NCBI GenBank assembly: GCA_019112865.1
Contig: DXIN01000001.1
Location: 1 to 36,130, forward strand
Length of the DNA: 36,130 bases
Source: Candidatus Helicobacter avicola
GTDB lineage: Bacteria; Campylobacterota; Campylobacteria; Campylobacterales; Helicobacteraceae
Reading direction: 5' to 3'
In this document: positions 1 through 9,528 of the stretch, piece by piece
Layout: each line of letters starts with the position of its first letter
How positions within the stretch are numbered: position 1 is the first letter of the stretch
Notes under the pieces: model-generated
Seen by the model: the letters and a program-made list of their open reading frames with translations, nothing else
Told to the model about the DNA's origin: nothing
The model's database searches: none
Made by a program: the position numbers and the translations under genes

Positions 1-13
1 AAAAAAAAAAAAA
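1..13. repeat. A homopolymer at window start (13 nt or more)
   Basis: The window opens with 13 consecutive A. The right edge is also an A run, so this is probably where assembly stopped at a long homopolymer. Its true length and the gene it belongs to cannot be seen. Bases 14-89, between it and the end of pflA, contain nothing I recognise. Confidence 0.8.
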
Positions 14-89
14 CGCTTAAAGTTAGCCCAAAAAATCCAAAAAATGCAATGTTACTTCACAAAAGCCCAATCCAAGATTATCTAGGGTA

Positions 90-2444
90 TTACTCAAGGA
101 GCTTTAGGCTTTCGATACAGAGATTTTGCCACACATCAACTCCTGTGCCTTGAAGTTTTTGACAAGATTCAAAGCTTTTCTTTGCTCCTGCTACATCATT
201 GGCATTTTTATTGTTCGAGCCTTGCAGATAGAGGGCTTGAGCGTGCGTAGATTCTGTAATATCTTTTTGCAAAAGTGTCTTGAGTATGGCATTAGAATCT
301 CCCCATGCCCCAAGTCGCATATATGATTGTGCAAGGGCTAGCTCCACATACGGCGTGCCATTGCTGGTGTTGTGGAGTGTTTGCAGACGCAAAATATCAC
401 GCGCATATAGCTCGATAGAAGTCTCCTCTTTTTGTGCTTGGGCATTTTTGAGCAGTTCCAAATCCACATCAATCATACGCGCATCATCACCAATATGTCT
501 ATGCAAAAATGTATAAACTGCGCGTGCCTCATCAAGATTGCCTAATGCCATAAGATTTTTAAACAGCACAAATCCTATGTCATAACGCGCACTTTGTCCT
601 AAGCCCTGTGCGAGGGCAAACGCATCGCGACTTGCAAGTGTGGCTTGCTTCACTCTGCCTAATTTATCAAGATTTTGTGCTTCATGATAGAGAATCTCTA
701 GCTTTTTACGCATATCGCTCTGTGCCTGTGCCATACCCTCGATGACCTCTTGAGCCTGCGCATTGAGCGAAAGCTCATAGAGACATTCAAAAATCCCGAG
801 ATTTTGTGCTTCATCAAATTCGTCTTTGCGATAGTGTGCGAAATACTCCGCGATTTTTGGGCAATCTTTAGATTCTTGGGCTTTGAGGATAAGCTCGTGG
901 TAGCTTTTTTGGGCAAGGTCTTGGTTTTGTGCGCTAAGAAGCTCACTATATCGTCCCTGTGCAAACATAATCTGGGACTTTAATTCTGTGGCTTTTTGTG
1001 CAATCTCTGTATTTGGGTATTTTTGTATGAGATAGTCATAACGTTCTATTTTTTTAGCATCATCATCGTCCGCACCTACGAAAAAGAGCATTTTGTCATC
1101 GCGTTCCTTGACTTCCTGTGCCCTTGCTCTGCTACCAAATTCTTGCATAAAAAGATCGTTTAACTCGTGAGATTTTTCATACTGCTGGGCATTTTGATAA
1201 TAAAGTGCGGCTTTATCGAGCACTTCCTCACGCGAAAGTATCATATCGTCTTGGAGCTGTGCAAAAAGCGACTCGCTCATCTTTGCTGCACTCTCCCACA
1301 TTTCACTCTCGGCAAGCAAACGGATAAAGCTATCAATCTTGGCAGGATTTTTGCCCAAAAACTGCGGATAGGCTAACATAAGTGTGTCTATAAGTTTTTT
1401 GGCTTCGTCTTTCTTGCCAGATTCTATATAAAACTCACTCCAATTCAGAGCAATCACACTCGCACTATCGAGATCCTTTGCCTCTTGGTAGGCTTGTGCA
1501 AAAAGTCGCATAGCCGTAGGCGAATCCGAAAGCCCATAATAATTTTTGGCTAATTGCATTTTGGCTAGGGGCGCAAAACGTGAGTTAGGATACTCGCTGA
1601 TAAGTCGCTCAAAAAAATATTTAGATTCAGACCCAAAGCGAATGTCGTTATAAGCATTCCCCACATAATACAGCACCTCTGGAATATACATATCAGTGGG
1701 ATAACGTTTTACCCATTTAGTCCCCATATCAATAATCGCATCGGCATTTTCTTGAGGATCAACCTCTTGAAGTGCCTTGAGACGATAATACATCAAGTCT
1801 TTGACAAAGATACTCTCTGGAAATACACGCAAAGTCTCATCAATCGTCTTTATCGCATCAAGATACATACCATTTTTTATCATATCTTGGATAGCAAGAT
1901 AGTAGGTGAAGTCTTGCCCTTCATCAAATTCTAGTGGCGCACGATTGACATCAAGCTCTTGGACAAAGTTTTCTTGATCCTGTGTGATACGCACAGGGAA
2001 GTTCAAGCCTTGTGGCGGAGTAGGATTTGACGAGAGAAAAGGAATGCGCTCTTTGTATCCCACAATTTGCCATTTTTGGGATTTTTTGGGACGTTCTTTG
2101 GGGATAGCCACCTCATCACGCAAATCTACATAGGTGTTAAAAAGTTTCGCAGCAAAATTAGGCTCAATGTAGAGATAAAACTCTCCATCTATCACACGAT
2201 TCCAAAATTTAAAAAATATCGTGCTTGTAGGAGAAAAGCTTGCCATAGGTGTCTCTTTGATAACACACACAATGCGCGTAACTTCCCCATGGGCATTGCT
2301 TAGCTCTTGACATTCAAATGGCTTGTTATGCTGGAGATTGAGGACAGAAAAATGCGCGCCATTTTGTTTGCCATAGTTTATCGTTACTTCAAGCGCACTA
2401 CTTACGCTCAAAAAAACTGCACAGCACGCAAAAATCCGTAGCAA
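90..2444 (-). CDS. pflA: PflA, flagellar motor-associated TPR protein
   Basis: This is a large periplasmic protein of about 784 residues. It has an N-terminal signal peptide (MLRIFACCAVFLSVSSA), a beta-rich N-terminal region and then a long array of TPR-like helical pairs from about residue 150 to the end. Length and architecture match PflA of Helicobacter and Campylobacter, a motor scaffold needed for flagellar rotation (family knowledge). I place the start at a TTG at 2444, because AAGGAG lies 5 nt upstream and the signal peptide then begins directly. An in-frame ATG at 2495 has no ribosome binding site and sits inside a sigma-54-like promoter, so the longer 801-residue form is less likely. 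It is the last gene of a minus-strand run after rpmB, kch and argJ, but may have its own promoter. Product confidence is high; start confidence is moderate. Confidence 0.88.
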   Translation of the reverse strand: MLRIFACCAVFLSVSSALEVTINYGKQNGAHFSVLNLQHNKPFECQELSNAHGEVTRIVCVIKETPMASFSPTSTIFFKFWNRVIDGEFYLYIEPNFAAKLFNTYVDLRDEVAIPKERPKKSQKWQIVGYKERIPFLSSNPTPPQGLNFPVRITQDQENFVQELDVNRAPLEFDEGQDFTYYLAIQDMIKNGMYLDAIKTIDETLRVFPESIFVKDLMYYRLKALQEVDPQENADAIIDMGTKWVKRYPTDMYIPEVLYYVGNAYNDIRFGSESKYFFERLISEYPNSRFAPLAKMQLAKNYYGLSDSPTAMRLFAQAYQEAKDLDSASVIALNWSEFYIESGKKDEAKKLIDTLMLAYPQFLGKNPAKIDSFIRLLAESEMWESAAKMSESLFAQLQDDMILSREEVLDKAALYYQNAQQYEKSHELNDLFMQEFGSRARAQEVKERDDKMLFFVGADDDDAKKIERYDYLIQKYPNTEIAQKATELKSQIMFAQGRYSELLSAQNQDLAQKSYHELILKAQESKDCPKIAEYFAHYRKDEFDEAQNLGIFECLYELSLNAQAQEVIEGMAQAQSDMRKKLEILYHEAQNLDKLGRVKQATLASRDAFALAQGLGQSARYDIGFVLFKNLMALGNLDEARAVYTFLHRHIGDDARMIDVDLELLKNAQAQKEETSIELYARDILRLQTLHNTSNGTPYVELALAQSYMRLGAWGDSNAILKTLLQKDITESTHAQALYLQGSNNKNANDVAGAKKSFESCQKLQGTGVDVWQNLCIESLKLLE

Positions 2445-2478
2445 ACTCACTCCTTTTTGTCTATATGTTTGTAATATA

Positions 2479-2494
2479 AGCAAGTTTTGCACCA
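2479..2494 (-). promoter_or_regulatory. Sigma-54 (RpoN)-like promoter of pflA
   Basis: On the minus strand the sequence TGGTGCAAAACTTGCT places GG and GC exactly 10 nt apart and has the full TTGC at the -12 element, matching the RpoN consensus TGGCAC-N5-TTGC well. Transcription would start near 2467, leaving a leader of about 24 nt containing AAGGAG before the TTG start at 2444. RpoN controls many flagellar genes in Campylobacterota, which fits a motor protein. Confidence 0.6.
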
Positions 2495-2541
2495 TTTTTT
2501 ATTTTGCCAATCACTATCCCAATGCTTATCTATACACTATC

Positions 2542-3747
2542 CTATGAACGATAATCCGAATTTATCTCCACATATTTGTATCCCAAATCGCAGCCATAGC
2601 TCACATACACACCCTCTCCAATCCCCAAATCACACACGATTTTAAATTCTGCAGATTCCATAGCCTTGTGTGCCTTAGATTCTACCTCGGGTGTAAAGAC
2701 GATATTACCCCTATCATAGACAACTACACCACCTATGCTGATGCTTAGCAGCTCCTCGCGTGCCTCTACACCACTAGCTCCTATGGTTGAAGCGATGCGT
2801 CCCCAGTTTGGATCACCACCAAAAACCGCAGTCTTGACAAGCAAAGAATTACTAAGGGCTTTGGCGGCATATCGTGCCTGTGCCTCATCACGCGCACCCC
2901 TCACTTCAAATGCCACGACCCTACTCGCACCCTCGCCATCACGCACCATATCAAGTGCGAGTTTATGTGTGATTGTGTCAAGCGCCTTGCCAAACGCCTC
3001 CTCATCATAGACACCACTTGCACCATTAGCAAGCAAAAACACCGAGTCATTGGTGCTCATATCGCCATCTACACTGATAGCATCAAAATTTTTCTTGGCA
3101 TAGAGATTGAGGAGTTTTCGTGCGTGGGCTGGAGGGATAGAGGCATCTGTGGTGATAAAGCAAAGCATAGTCGCAAGTGAGGGAGCTATCATACCTGCAC
3201 CTTTTGCCATTGCACCAATTCTAAAACTTTTGCCATTCTCTAGTTCCACTTCTATGGCGATTTCTTTGCTAAAAGCATCTGTGGTGCGTATCGCGTCGCT
3301 GGCACGTTTGTGTGAATCTGGACTAGATTCTAGACGAAATTTCTCAAAAGCCTCTATAATCCGCTCTTTAGGCAAACGCACACCAATCACGCCAGTGCTT
3401 GACATAATGGGATTTTGGATAAACCCAAATTTCTTTTTTAAAGCCTCTAAAATCTCACATATATCCTCTACCCCTGCCTTGCCTGTCATCGCATTAGCAT
3501 TTTTAGTGGTGATAAGCACGAAATTGCTCTCTTTGCCTGCTACATACTGCTTAAAATGCACGATTGGCGCGGCAGCAAAGGTATTGCTCGTAAAAAGTGT
3601 CTCCACACTAAAGCCCTCTTTAGCATAGATAAATGCCACATCAAGCGCGTTATTGTTTTTGAGCCCTGCTGCCACGCCATCAGCTATGAATCCACTCGGC
3701 GCGCACACACCTCCATCAATGGGGTATAGGTTAAAATACTTAGACAT
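2542..3747 (-). CDS. argJ: ArgJ, bifunctional glutamate N-acetyltransferase / N-acetylglutamate synthase
   Basis: ArgJ transfers acetyl from N-acetylornithine to glutamate in the cyclic arginine pathway and may also use acetyl-CoA. The 401 residues are full length. The self-cleavage site is visible in [14 protein letters not shown]: cleavage between A192 and T193 yields alpha and beta chains and frees the nucleophilic Thr. The conserved GGDPNWGR and the preceding KTAVFGG are present in the beta chain. The gene overlaps the end of the upstream channel gene by 8 nt, so the two are translationally linked, and it ends about 100 nt before the pflA start. H. pylori lacks this pathway and needs arginine, so the gene points to a non-pylori Helicobacter. 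Confidence 0.95.
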   Translation of the reverse strand: MSKYFNLYPIDGGVCAPSGFIADGVAAGLKNNNALDVAFIYAKEGFSVETLFTSNTFAAAPIVHFKQYVAGKESNFVLITTKNANAMTGKAGVEDICEILEALKKKFGFIQNPIMSSTGVIGVRLPKERIIEAFEKFRLESSPDSHKRASDAIRTTDAFSKEIAIEVELENGKSFRIGAMAKGAGMIAPSLATMLCFITTDASIPPAHARKLLNLYAKKNFDAISVDGDMSTNDSVFLLANGASGVYDEEAFGKALDTITHKLALDMVRDGEGASRVVAFEVRGARDEAQARYAAKALSNSLLVKTAVFGGDPNWGRIASTIGASGVEAREELLSISIGGVVVYDRGNIVFTPEVESKAHKAMESAEFKIVCDLGIGEGVYVSYGCDLGYKYVEINSDYRS

Positions 3748-4864
3748 AATCCACCTCTCTAGGTTTTTGTTTGCGCATAATCAGACGCTTTGTCATTCTA
3801 ATATCTTCTGAACTCCCTATAAGTAGCATTTTGCACTCACTTGTTACCACGACATCGCCCGTGGGCATTGTGATGAGTTTGCCATCTTTTTGTGTAATCG
3901 CCACAACCCAAACATTGGTAACTTCTCTAAAATGTGCATCTTTGAGTTTGCGCAACACAAGCCAGCTGTATTTTGGCACGATGATTTCCTCCAAATCTAG
4001 GTTGGTATTGCGCTTATACAAGAATTGTTCTAGGAGATTCTCCATATCTGGACGAATTGCCATAGCCGAGATTCTCTGCGCAAGGAGCTTAGAAGCAGAT
4101 ACGACAAAATCACAGCCTAGTTTTTTTAGTTTATCGACTTCCTCTTGTGTGTTGGCATTAGCAATGACATAGTAGGGCTTGCGTCCGAGTTCTTTTTCAA
4201 ACAACCGCACGCTTGCAATAAGTGCGATATTTTCAGTGATATTTGGTGAGAAGGTAACAATACCCTTTGCCGATGAAAGATGGGTTTTGAGCATCGCAAG
4301 CTGTGTGTGTGGATCACCTGTGATGTAATATGGGTATTTGTGCAAACGCGCATCTTGCTCAAATGTTGGGGCATTATCCACTACGACAAAAGGGATTTGA
4401 GATTCTTTAAACTGCTTAGTAAGCTCAATAGTATGTTCGTTGTGATAGCAAATCACATAGTGATTGCGTAAGCGACTGATTTTGTAGATCATATTTTGCT
4501 CCTTGATAAGCGCGATAAGCGTGCTATTATTGAAAATACTAATCGTAAATGCCACACTAAAGGTAACGACACCAGCACCACACACCATGAGTATGGCAGT
4601 AAAAATAATCGTGATTGTGCCAAAATCTCGCTCTTTTAGCGCGCCAAAGCCGGTATTGGTAAAAGTATAAGTCGTCTGAAAAAACGCTTGCATAAGGTCG
4701 TAGTCCTCTAGGACAAGGTATCCTATCGTCCCAAATACGACAAAAAATTGGATAAGAATGAGAGGAACTCGGAAAGGCTTAAGCTGCTGATAAAGTTCAG
4801 CACTTAAGCTAATATCAGGTCTTGCGTGAATCTCTGTTTTGAGATTTTTTTTTACCTTAGCCAA
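3740..4864 (-). CDS. Two-transmembrane potassium channel with RCK (TrkA-N/TrkA-C) domains
   Basis: The protein has 374 residues. Two membrane helices (about 33-51 and 84-107) flank a pore loop with selectivity filter [10 protein letters not shown] at 69-78. This is followed by a cytoplasmic RCK_N domain and an RCK_C domain. It resembles H. pylori HpKchA (HP0490), a K+ channel reported as important for colonisation, and like that gene it lies next to rpmB. The filter reads GFG where most K+ channels have GYG. The first strand of the RCK domain reads [12 protein letters not shown], without the glycine-rich nucleotide motif, so NAD binding is doubtful. The start is a TTG 19 nt after rpmB; the nearest AAAAGG is about 11 nt upstream, so the exact start is uncertain. 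Confidence 0.88.
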   Translation of the reverse strand: MAKVKKNLKTEIHARPDISLSAELYQQLKPFRVPLILIQFFVVFGTIGYLVLEDYDLMQAFFQTTYTFTNTGFGALKERDFGTITIIFTAILMVCGAGVVTFSVAFTISIFNNSTLIALIKEQNMIYKISRLRNHYVICYHNEHTIELTKQFKESQIPFVVVDNAPTFEQDARLHKYPYYITGDPHTQLAMLKTHLSSAKGIVTFSPNITENIALIASVRLFEKELGRKPYYVIANANTQEEVDKLKKLGCDFVVSASKLLAQRISAMAIRPDMENLLEQFLYKRNTNLDLEEIIVPKYSWLVLRKLKDAHFREVTNVWVVAITQKDGKLITMPTGDVVVTSECKMLLIGSSEDIRMTKRLIMRKQKPREVDYV

Positions 4865-4883
4865 GGCGTGAAAGTATCCTTTT

Positions 4884-5072
4884 CTAAGATTTTTTTCTCA
4901 TCGTGCGTAGTGTCGAAGCAGCCACCCGCACACGCACGCTCGTGCCATCTTCTAGCTTAATCTTTATCCTGCGCAAATTCGGCAAAGAACGTTTTTTAGT
5001 TTTGTTGTTTGCGTGGCTCACATTATTGCCCACCATTGGACCTTTTCCTGTAAATACACATTTTCTTGGCAT
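4884..5072 (-). CDS. rpmB: 50S ribosomal protein L28
   Basis: This is a 62-residue basic protein with the L28 signature: [20 protein letters not shown] near the start and [13 protein letters not shown] at the end. It has the short Campylobacterota form of L28. The start is the ATG at 5072, with AAAAGG 8 nt upstream; a GTG at 5078 would be only 2 nt from that ribosome binding site. It heads the minus-strand run rpmB-kch-argJ, with 19 nt to the channel gene. Confidence 0.97.
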   Translation of the reverse strand: MPRKCVFTGKGPMVGNNVSHANNKTKKRSLPNLRRIKIKLEDGTSVRVRVAASTLRTMRKKS

Positions 5073-5105
5073 TCTCACAACCTTTTAATGAAATTTAAAC
5101 TTGAA

Positions 5106-5111
5106 ATTATA
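5106..5111 (-). promoter_or_regulatory. -10 box of rpmB
   Basis: TATAAT on the minus strand, preceded by a T-rich stretch (TTTTTG), lies 33 nt upstream of the rpmB start. It sits in the short gap after the stop codon of the upstream gene, so rpmB and the genes behind it probably start their own transcript here. Confidence 0.6.
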
Positions 5112-5156
5112 CAAAAATATCGCAAGGTTTTGCTTAAATGAGCTTATTTTCTCTCA

Positions 5157-6053
5157 CTACTCTTGAAGCGCGACAATACGCACAAATGGATAATGCACCA
5201 CTTCTGCGCTGGGCAAACACCCTATCGTGCCTTTGATACTCGGAAAAAATCGCAATCCACACTCTTGTGTGGTAACCAACTCCTTAGAATCACGCAAATC
5301 CTCGTAGCAAAATCGCATCTGATACACACCCTCACGCGCCACCTTCAAAATCGCCTTAAAGCTCTCGGGCGATAAAAGCTCCCTTTTCTCTAATCCCATT
5401 TTTGTGTATGCAAATGCCTTTGGCACTTCAGATTCTAAGCACACATAGCCAAACGCCCCATTGTTCTCGGGTAACTCCTCTAGGATTGTAGAATCTAGTG
5501 CGTTTCCTACCATAGATTCTTTAGACACAGCACAAGGCTCTAGGAGATCCTGCACAAAAATTTCTATATCTCGCTGCTTTGCCACATTTCCTAGAATCTG
5601 TGCGATAAATGCACTCTGTGGGTGCAGATACAAATCTCGCCCAAGCAACAATACACCACCTTCACGCACAAACTCCTGCACACACTCCACTTCCTCATCA
5701 CATAGACTACTTTCATTGACGATATAGCCCACATCTAACTCCGCGACAAGCTCCGACAAAGCCTCACATTCTAGCCCTAGCAGCACACTCACACCATGCT
5801 CTGTGCCTATCTCATAGCGATACACACTCACACCCTCTGTATGCTCATCACAAAAAAATGGGTGCAACACGATGCCCTCACGCACATCAGCGCGCGCTAT
5901 CATCTCGTGTGCCAAAGGTGTAAATAGCCCAAAACTCATCACTTTTTTGCCCTTATGAATGTTTGTGCTAAAGTCCTTGAGAGGTCGTATTGTCTTGCCA
6001 CTATACGCGTTTAAAGCTTGTGAGAATCTCATACAATTATGCTCTTGGTTCAT
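5157..6053 (-). CDS. Unrecognised soluble protein, 298 residues
   Basis: I do not recognise this family with confidence. The protein has no signal peptide or membrane segment, so it is probably cytoplasmic. It looks alpha/beta, with segments such as KKVMSFGLFTPLAHEMIARA and EGGVLLLGRDLYLHPQS, and several cysteines but no regular CxxC metal motif. The texture recalls the divergent proteins that replace NuoE/NuoF or the NuoG-like part of complex I in Campylobacterota, but no nuo genes are nearby, so this is only a guess. The start is the ATG at 6053, where AAGGAGGAGG lies directly upstream, one of the strongest ribosome binding sites in the window. Reading further upstream to 6125 adds a basic, non-conserved-looking extension. 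It follows the porin gene by about 107 nt on the same strand. Confidence 0.75.
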   Translation of the reverse strand: MNQEHNCMRFSQALNAYSGKTIRPLKDFSTNIHKGKKVMSFGLFTPLAHEMIARADVREGIVLHPFFCDEHTEGVSVYRYEIGTEHGVSVLLGLECEALSELVAELDVGYIVNESSLCDEEVECVQEFVREGGVLLLGRDLYLHPQSAFIAQILGNVAKQRDIEIFVQDLLEPCAVSKESMVGNALDSTILEELPENNGAFGYVCLESEVPKAFAYTKMGLEKRELLSPESFKAILKVAREGVYQMRFCYEDLRDSKELVTTQECGLRFFPSIKGTIGCLPSAEVVHYPFVRIVALQE

Positions 6054-6160
6054 AACCTCCTCCTTAGGCGATTTTTCTAGCTTGCGGACTTTGTGCTGAC
6101 ACACTCGTCTAGAGATTGTGTGCAAGCCAAGTTTCCTATATACCCCATTGCGTTACCTAG

Positions 6161-7459
6161 CTAAAATGCGTAACTCACTTGCGAAATCACATAGCTCCTA
6201 TCTAATGCCTCTCCCACTTCGTAACTCGCACCATTAATCGCCCACACACCTGCCTCTAGCGGTGTAGAAATATAATAAGTCGCTATCAAACTAAGTTTTA
6301 GTTGTGAATCTATCTCCCAATCAATATGGGCTTTGAGCGCATGCTCTCTCACACTTGGTGCGGTGGTGTAGCGCCCATCAAGCCCCAATACGAACTCTCC
6401 AGCCTTTGTAGTGCCCAATGTGATATTGCTAAAAAATAACGCACTGAAGGCATCGGGTGCTACAAGTGCATTGAGTGCAGGACCATGGCTATATACACTA
6501 TTATCAAGCGTGTATAGTCCCAGAGGATTGCCCGGTTGCCCCATACGCGCATTGGCATTGCCGATGTTTTTATACACCGCAAGGGCGATATTATAATGTC
6601 GCAAAAAGTCAAAATCCTGCCGTGCTACAAGCGTGGCATTCCACCCTGAAGAATCTCTATCGCCAAAGTCCGCGAAATAATGTCTTCTAATACCCTCCAT
6701 ACCCTTGTGGTGGTAGGGGAAAAGTGCGGTTAGCTTGGTTTTAGACCCAAAGCTATCAGAATCTCCTGCATAAATTTCAAGATTCACACCCGGTGCGATA
6801 TATTCGCGATTGCCATAATACACATAGGCATCAAATTTGATATACTCGTTCGCATAGCCCACTTCGGCGTTTAAAATCCCATAGGTAGAGAAAAGCCGCT
6901 CGTAATCCATCAGCCACCCATTGCCCACGATTGCCAAACCACTTGTGCCAAAAAGCTTGAGATGGAAGCCCCCACCGCGGATTATGGCATTCACACCCTC
7001 GGCATACACATCGATCCAATCATCATTTTCTTGCTTAAATCTCCCAAGCTTTATATCTACATTCTCGCTTTGAAACCGCATATAGGCATTATGCACAAAG
7101 AGATTGTGCGCGCTAGCCTGCGTAGCAATGTGATTATTGAGATACCCACTCCAATAGCCCACATGATTAAACGCCAAACCCTTGGTAGAATCGTGCGTGA
7201 GTCCTGCACCCACGCCACCTAGCACAACTTCAAAGCCATTGTGTTTGTAGCCTATATTGATTTTTCCTAGCGCGTAGCCATAGGTATTGTTAGGGAAGCT
7301 CCCTGCGAGTGTGGTGGCGTTTTTGTTGAAAAGCTCCATACCACCACTATAAAAAAAGCCATTTTCTTGTTTTTTAGATTCTGTGCTATTTTCCATAGAA
7401 TCTTGCGCCCAAACTCCTAGAGCCAAAATGCTTAAAGTCATCAAAGTTTTTCTCATCAT
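6161..7459 (-). CDS. Hof/OprD-like outer membrane porin
   Basis: The precursor has 432 residues with signal peptide MMRKTLMTLSILALGVWA and a C-terminal strand ending in Phe (YVISQVSYAF), the hallmark of an outer-membrane beta-barrel. The body is rich in aromatic and glycine residues arranged as alternating strands, with segments such as NAYMRFQSENVDIKLGRF that are typical of Helicobacter outer membrane (Hof) and Campylobacterota OprD-like porins. The substrate cannot be inferred. The start is the first of two ATG codons, with GGAGG 9 nt upstream. It lies 26 nt after yebC on the same strand, so the two may be cotranscribed. Confidence 0.82.
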   Translation of the reverse strand: MMRKTLMTLSILALGVWAQDSMENSTESKKQENGFFYSGGMELFNKNATTLAGSFPNNTYGYALGKINIGYKHNGFEVVLGGVGAGLTHDSTKGLAFNHVGYWSGYLNNHIATQASAHNLFVHNAYMRFQSENVDIKLGRFKQENDDWIDVYAEGVNAIIRGGGFHLKLFGTSGLAIVGNGWLMDYERLFSTYGILNAEVGYANEYIKFDAYVYYGNREYIAPGVNLEIYAGDSDSFGSKTKLTALFPYHHKGMEGIRRHYFADFGDRDSSGWNATLVARQDFDFLRHYNIALAVYKNIGNANARMGQPGNPLGLYTLDNSVYSHGPALNALVAPDAFSALFFSNITLGTTKAGEFVLGLDGRYTTAPSVREHALKAHIDWEIDSQLKLSLIATYYISTPLEAGVWAINGASYEVGEALDRSYVISQVSYAF

Positions 7460-7485
7460 CTAATATTGCCTCCAATTAGTTAGTA

Positions 7486-8199
7486 TCATTGAATGTTCGT
7501 ATAAACTGCCTGCACATCGTCATCTTCTTCAATCTTATCAAGCAGCTTTTCTGCCTCAATGATCTGCTCTTCGCTAAGTGCGATGGGACTTGTTGAGATA
7601 CGCTGCAAGGTTGCCTTGCTAAGAGGGATTTCTAGCTTTTCAAAGCCCTCACTAAGCTTACCAAAATCCTTGTAGTCCCCATACACGACCACCACACCAT
7701 CATCGCGAGATTCTAGCTCCTCTAGCCCATAGTCGATAAGCTCAAGCTCCAAATCCTCCAAACTCATAGAATCTGGCTTAGCAAACTCAAACACACTCTT
7801 GCGTGCAAACATAAACTCCAGCGAGCCATTGGGCACGATCTGACTCCCGGGGGTTTTGTTAAAATAACTCTTGATATTAGCGATCGTGCGCGTGGGGTTA
7901 TCTGTGGTGCATTCGATAAAAATCAACACACCATTAGCCGCCTTGCCCTCATAAGTGATTTCACTAAATTGTCCATCTTTGCCACTTGCGCGTTTTATCG
8001 CGGCATCGATATTGTCCTTTGGCATATTTTGGGCTTTGGCATTGGCTATGGCAGTGCGGAGCTTGGCATTCATCGCTGGGTCGCCACCACCTTCTTTTGC
8101 CGCTACCGTGATAGCCTTAGCAAGCTTAGGAAAAATCTTGCTCATTTTATCCCATCGTTTTTCCTTTGCTGCTCTGCGGTATTCAAACGCTCTTCCCAT
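7486..8199 (-). CDS. yebC: YebC/PmpR family protein
   Basis: The 237 residues match the full YebC/TACO1 family length, starting [19 protein letters not shown], with the conserved [11 protein letters not shown] and the acidic C-terminal domain. Members are described as DNA-binding regulators and, more recently, as helpers for translation through difficult proline stretches; which role applies here cannot be seen. AAGGAT lies 6 nt before the ATG. The gene is transcribed away from the YfaP-like gene across a 111-nt gap that holds a palindromic -10 region. The downstream porin follows by 26 nt. Confidence 0.95.
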   Translation of the reverse strand: MGRAFEYRRAAKEKRWDKMSKIFPKLAKAITVAAKEGGGDPAMNAKLRTAIANAKAQNMPKDNIDAAIKRASGKDGQFSEITYEGKAANGVLIFIECTTDNPTRTIANIKSYFNKTPGSQIVPNGSLEFMFARKSVFEFAKPDSMSLEDLELELIDYGLEELESRDDGVVVVYGDYKDFGKLSEGFEKLEIPLSKATLQRISTSPIALSEEQIIEAEKLLDKIEEDDDVQAVYTNIQ

Positions 8200-8233
8200 T
8201 ACATATCCTTACGCAAAGTAAAATAAAAGCGTT

Positions 8234-8241
8234 ATTATAAT
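8234..8241. promoter_or_regulatory. Divergent -10 region between yebC and the YfaP-like gene
   Basis: The octamer ATTATAAT contains TATAAT on both strands: plus 8236-8241, minus 8239-8234. It lies about 35 nt from the yebC start and 70 nt from the YfaP-like gene start. A single palindromic box could serve both directions; no -35 element is obvious, as is usual for Helicobacter. Confidence 0.4.
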
Positions 8242-8310
8242 GAGAAAAACTTAAAGTTTTAAGGTTGTTTTGCTAGAATCCCCACGACTAAATATAAGGA
8301 GTGCTACGCT

Positions 8311-9528
8311 ATGAAAAAACTACTCTTTACTATGAGCATTGTGCTAGGCTTGTATGCTGATACAAGTGTAAGCGTGCTTGATGCGACGATCAAAGACAGG
8401 GCGATCGGGGGCGTGGAGGTGACCTTCCAAAAAGAGGGGCAATCCTCGATAAAGACCAAGACAGATTCTAAGGGTGTCGCCACGCTGCCTACGCCATTTG
8501 GTGATGATAGCGCAAATGTGGTGATGATCCTCAAAAAAGATGGCTATGCGAGTATGGCGGTCAAATGCCCCTGTGATGGCTTTGTCTATGCGATGAGTCC
8601 GGTGCTAGAAAATCTCGATAGTCTCCGCGTGGTGTTGCAATGGGACGATCAGCCCAAAGATATGGACTTGCACGCGTATTTTGAGAATAATCATATTTAT
8701 TTTAGCGATAGGCATGGCGATAAAGCATACTTAGATGTCGATGATGTTGATGGCTTTGGTCCCGAAACAATCACGATACAAAAGCGCAAAAATGGGCAAA
8801 AATATGTGTTTTTCGTGCATACCTTTAGTTCGTGGGCAAAAGAAATCCGCGATGGTAATGGCAAATACACTTACACTCTACCACTTGATAAACTCAAAAA
8901 TGTCAAAGTCTATGTGTATATAGGCTCCTCGCTCGTGCGCACATATACGATGCCCAAGATCCCAAATGGGCTAGAAAATGCTAGAATCTGGGTGCCCTTC
9001 TATATCGATGAGGAAGGCAAGATCATCGATAAAAACATCATCATCGATGATGGTAACCCAGCTTCTGGCGACAGCTTTGGTCCGGATTTAGAGAAAATCA
9101 TCGCAAAAAATTTCAACCTCTCTTATGCACATTTAGTTTCACAAGCGGATAAAAAACGCGCCAAAAACCTCAATAATCAAGGCGAAAAAGCCTACCATGC
9201 TAAAGACTATGAGCGTGCCATAAGCTTGTATATGGATTCTATTGATCTCAATCCCAATGATGGACAGACCTACTCCAATCTCGGACTAGCCTACCAAAAA
9301 GCCGGCAAGCTTGCTGAAGCAAACTGGGCAAATCGCAAAGCCATAGAGCTCGCAAGCGGAGCAAATGCCAATGTGATCAAAGCCAGCTCCTACTATAACA
9401 TTGCGAGAATCTATGAAGAGAAGGGCGAGTATGAAAGCGCATTACAAAATTTCCAAAACGCTCAAGCCCACAAGAAAAATGAGGTCTATACCAATGCCAT
9501 CAAGCGTATGGAAGAAAAGCTACGCTAA
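8311..9528 (+). CDS. Secreted YfaP-like (DUF2135) protein with C-terminal TPR repeats
   Basis: The precursor has 405 residues. A signal peptide (1-16, cleavage after LGLYA) is followed by a carboxypeptidase-regulatory-like beta-sandwich (about 17-95). Next comes a YfaP domain (about 105-225) with the characteristic WDDQPKDMDLH and DVDDVDGFGPETITI, whose acidic residues suggest metal binding. TPR repeats run from about 275 to 400. AAGGAG lies 9 nt before the ATG. The last 35 bases overlap the start of the polysaccharide deacetylase gene, so the pair is likely coupled in translation. I infer a periplasmic or surface role in handling glycan together with the deacetylase; the family's function is not known. 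Confidence 0.82.
   Translation: MKKLLFTMSIVLGLYADTSVSVLDATIKDRAIGGVEVTFQKEGQSSIKTKTDSKGVATLPTPFGDDSANVVMILKKDGYASMAVKCPCDGFVYAMSPVLENLDSLRVVLQWDDQPKDMDLHAYFENNHIYFSDRHGDKAYLDVDDVDGFGPETITIQKRKNGQKYVFFVHTFSSWAKEIRDGNGKYTYTLPLDKLKNVKVYVYIGSSLVRTYTMPKIPNGLENARIWVPFYIDEEGKIIDKNIIIDDGNPASGDSFGPDLEKIIAKNFNLSYAHLVSQADKKRAKNLNNQGEKAYHAKDYERAISLYMDSIDLNPNDGQTYSNLGLAYQKAGKLAEANWANRKAIELASGANANVIKASSYYNIARIYEEKGEYESALQNFQNAQAHKKNEVYTNAIKRMEEKLR

Noticed and set aside
3107-3628. 173-codon open frame on the plus strand
   Set aside because: Antisense to argJ; no ribosome binding site or recognisable motif.
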